Source: Comamonas sp.
Lineage (GTDB): Bacteria; Pseudomonadota; Gammaproteobacteria; Burkholderiales; Burkholderiaceae_C
Direction of reading: 5' to 3'
Length of the DNA stretch: 5,609 bases
Assembly (NCBI GenBank): GCA_018384835.1
Contig: JAHAYB010000262.1
Location: 1 to 5,609 of the forward strand
In this document: positions 5,285 through 5,609 of the stretch, one piece after another
Layout: each line of letters starts with the position of its first letter
Numbering within the stretch: position 1 is the first letter of the stretch
Notes under the pieces: model-generated
What the model was told of the DNA's origin: nothing
Databases searched by the model: none
What the model saw: only the letters and a program-made list of their open reading frames with translations
Position numbers and translations under genes: made by a program

Positions 5285-5609
5285 TGGCTCATAACACTGG
5301 GCGCACTTGGGGCGACCGCGCCTTTAGCGCCTTGGCGCGGGGGGCGGCGCTGCTCCCCTTGGGGCTGTTGCTGGCTATTTTGCTGACCTTGCTAGTCGGT
5401 GCTTGGCCAGCCATCCGCGAATATGGGCTGACGTTTTTGACCCGCAGCGTCTGGAATCCGGTGCAGGACGATTACGGCGGCTTGGTGATGATTTATGGCA
5501 CGCTGGCGACCTCGGCGCTGGCGCTGCTGATTGCCGTGCCGGTGAGTTTTGGCATTGCCTTGTTTTTGACCGAGCTATCCCCCACCTGGCTCAAGCGCCC
5601 GCTGGGTAC
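5281..5609 (+). CDS. pstC: PstC, phosphate ABC transporter permease (N-terminal 109 residues, cut by the window edge)
   Basis: One of the two membrane subunits of the Pst phosphate importer. The start ATG at 5281 overlaps the pstS stop in an ATGA junction. A second in-frame ATG at 5284 overlaps by one base, and either may be used; no strong Shine-Dalgarno is seen, which fits translational coupling. Residues 21-43 form the first membrane segment. The usual PstC pattern follows, with GLTFLTRSVWNPVQDDYGGL (49-68) and then a second membrane segment starting MIYGTLATSALALLIAVPVS (70-89), leading into GIALFLTELSP. The permease domain with the EAA-type loop would lie beyond the end of the window. 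The gene order pstS-pstC is that of the classical pstSCAB-phoU operon. Confidence 0.95.
   Translation, partial: MMAHNTGRTWGDRAFSALARGAALLPLGLLLAILLTLLVGAWPAIREYGLTFLTRSVWNPVQDDYGGLVMIYGTLATSALALLIAVPVSFGIALFLTELSPTWLKRPLG

Overview
The window looks like chromosomal DNA of a GC-rich Gram-negative proteobacterium. The style of the TamA, TamB and PstS proteins suggests a betaproteobacterium of the Burkholderiales (Comamonadaceae-like); this is inferred from memory of those families, not from a search. There are no mobile elements, tRNAs, rRNAs or CRISPR repeats. Six protein genes were found, two cut by the window edges, arranged as two divergent blocks around a regulatory intergenic region at about 3703-4165.

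Left block, minus strand, in transcription order: a TerC/YjbE-family membrane protein (2953-3702), a small putative glycine/valine-rich lipoprotein (2499-2813 or a shorter form), the outer-membrane barrel protein TamA (392-2494), and the start of TamB (1-382, cut by the left edge). TamA and TamB form the translocation and assembly module, which bridges inner and outer membrane and takes part in outer-membrane protein insertion and envelope lipid homeostasis. The lipoprotein stop lies 4 nt before the preferred tamA start, and the tamA stop lies 9 nt before the tamB start, so these three are very likely one transcription unit. A 139-nt gap with an inverted repeat separates terC from the lipoprotein gene.

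Central regulatory region: the RNA leader of the terC gene carries the signature of the yybP-ykoY (manganese) riboswitch (about 3858-4031, minus strand). Its closing helix shares its 3' strand with a downstream terminator-like hairpin (3832-3866), so a plausible on/off switch can be drawn by hand. On the other strand there is a PhoB-type Pho box (4077-4094), a spaced -10 element and a strong Shine-Dalgarno in front of pstS. The candidate promoter for the riboswitch RNA overlaps the Pho box.

Right block, plus strand: pstS (4166-5284), encoding the periplasmic phosphate-binding protein, overlaps the start of pstC (5281 onward, cut by the right edge), encoding a permease subunit of the high-affinity phosphate ABC transporter.

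I see no unmistakably new system. The most interesting items are the back-to-back manganese riboswitch and phosphate regulation with overlapping promoter elements, the unrecognised lipoprotein fused transcriptionally to tamAB, and the odd Asn/Ser-rich N-terminal extension of PstS.
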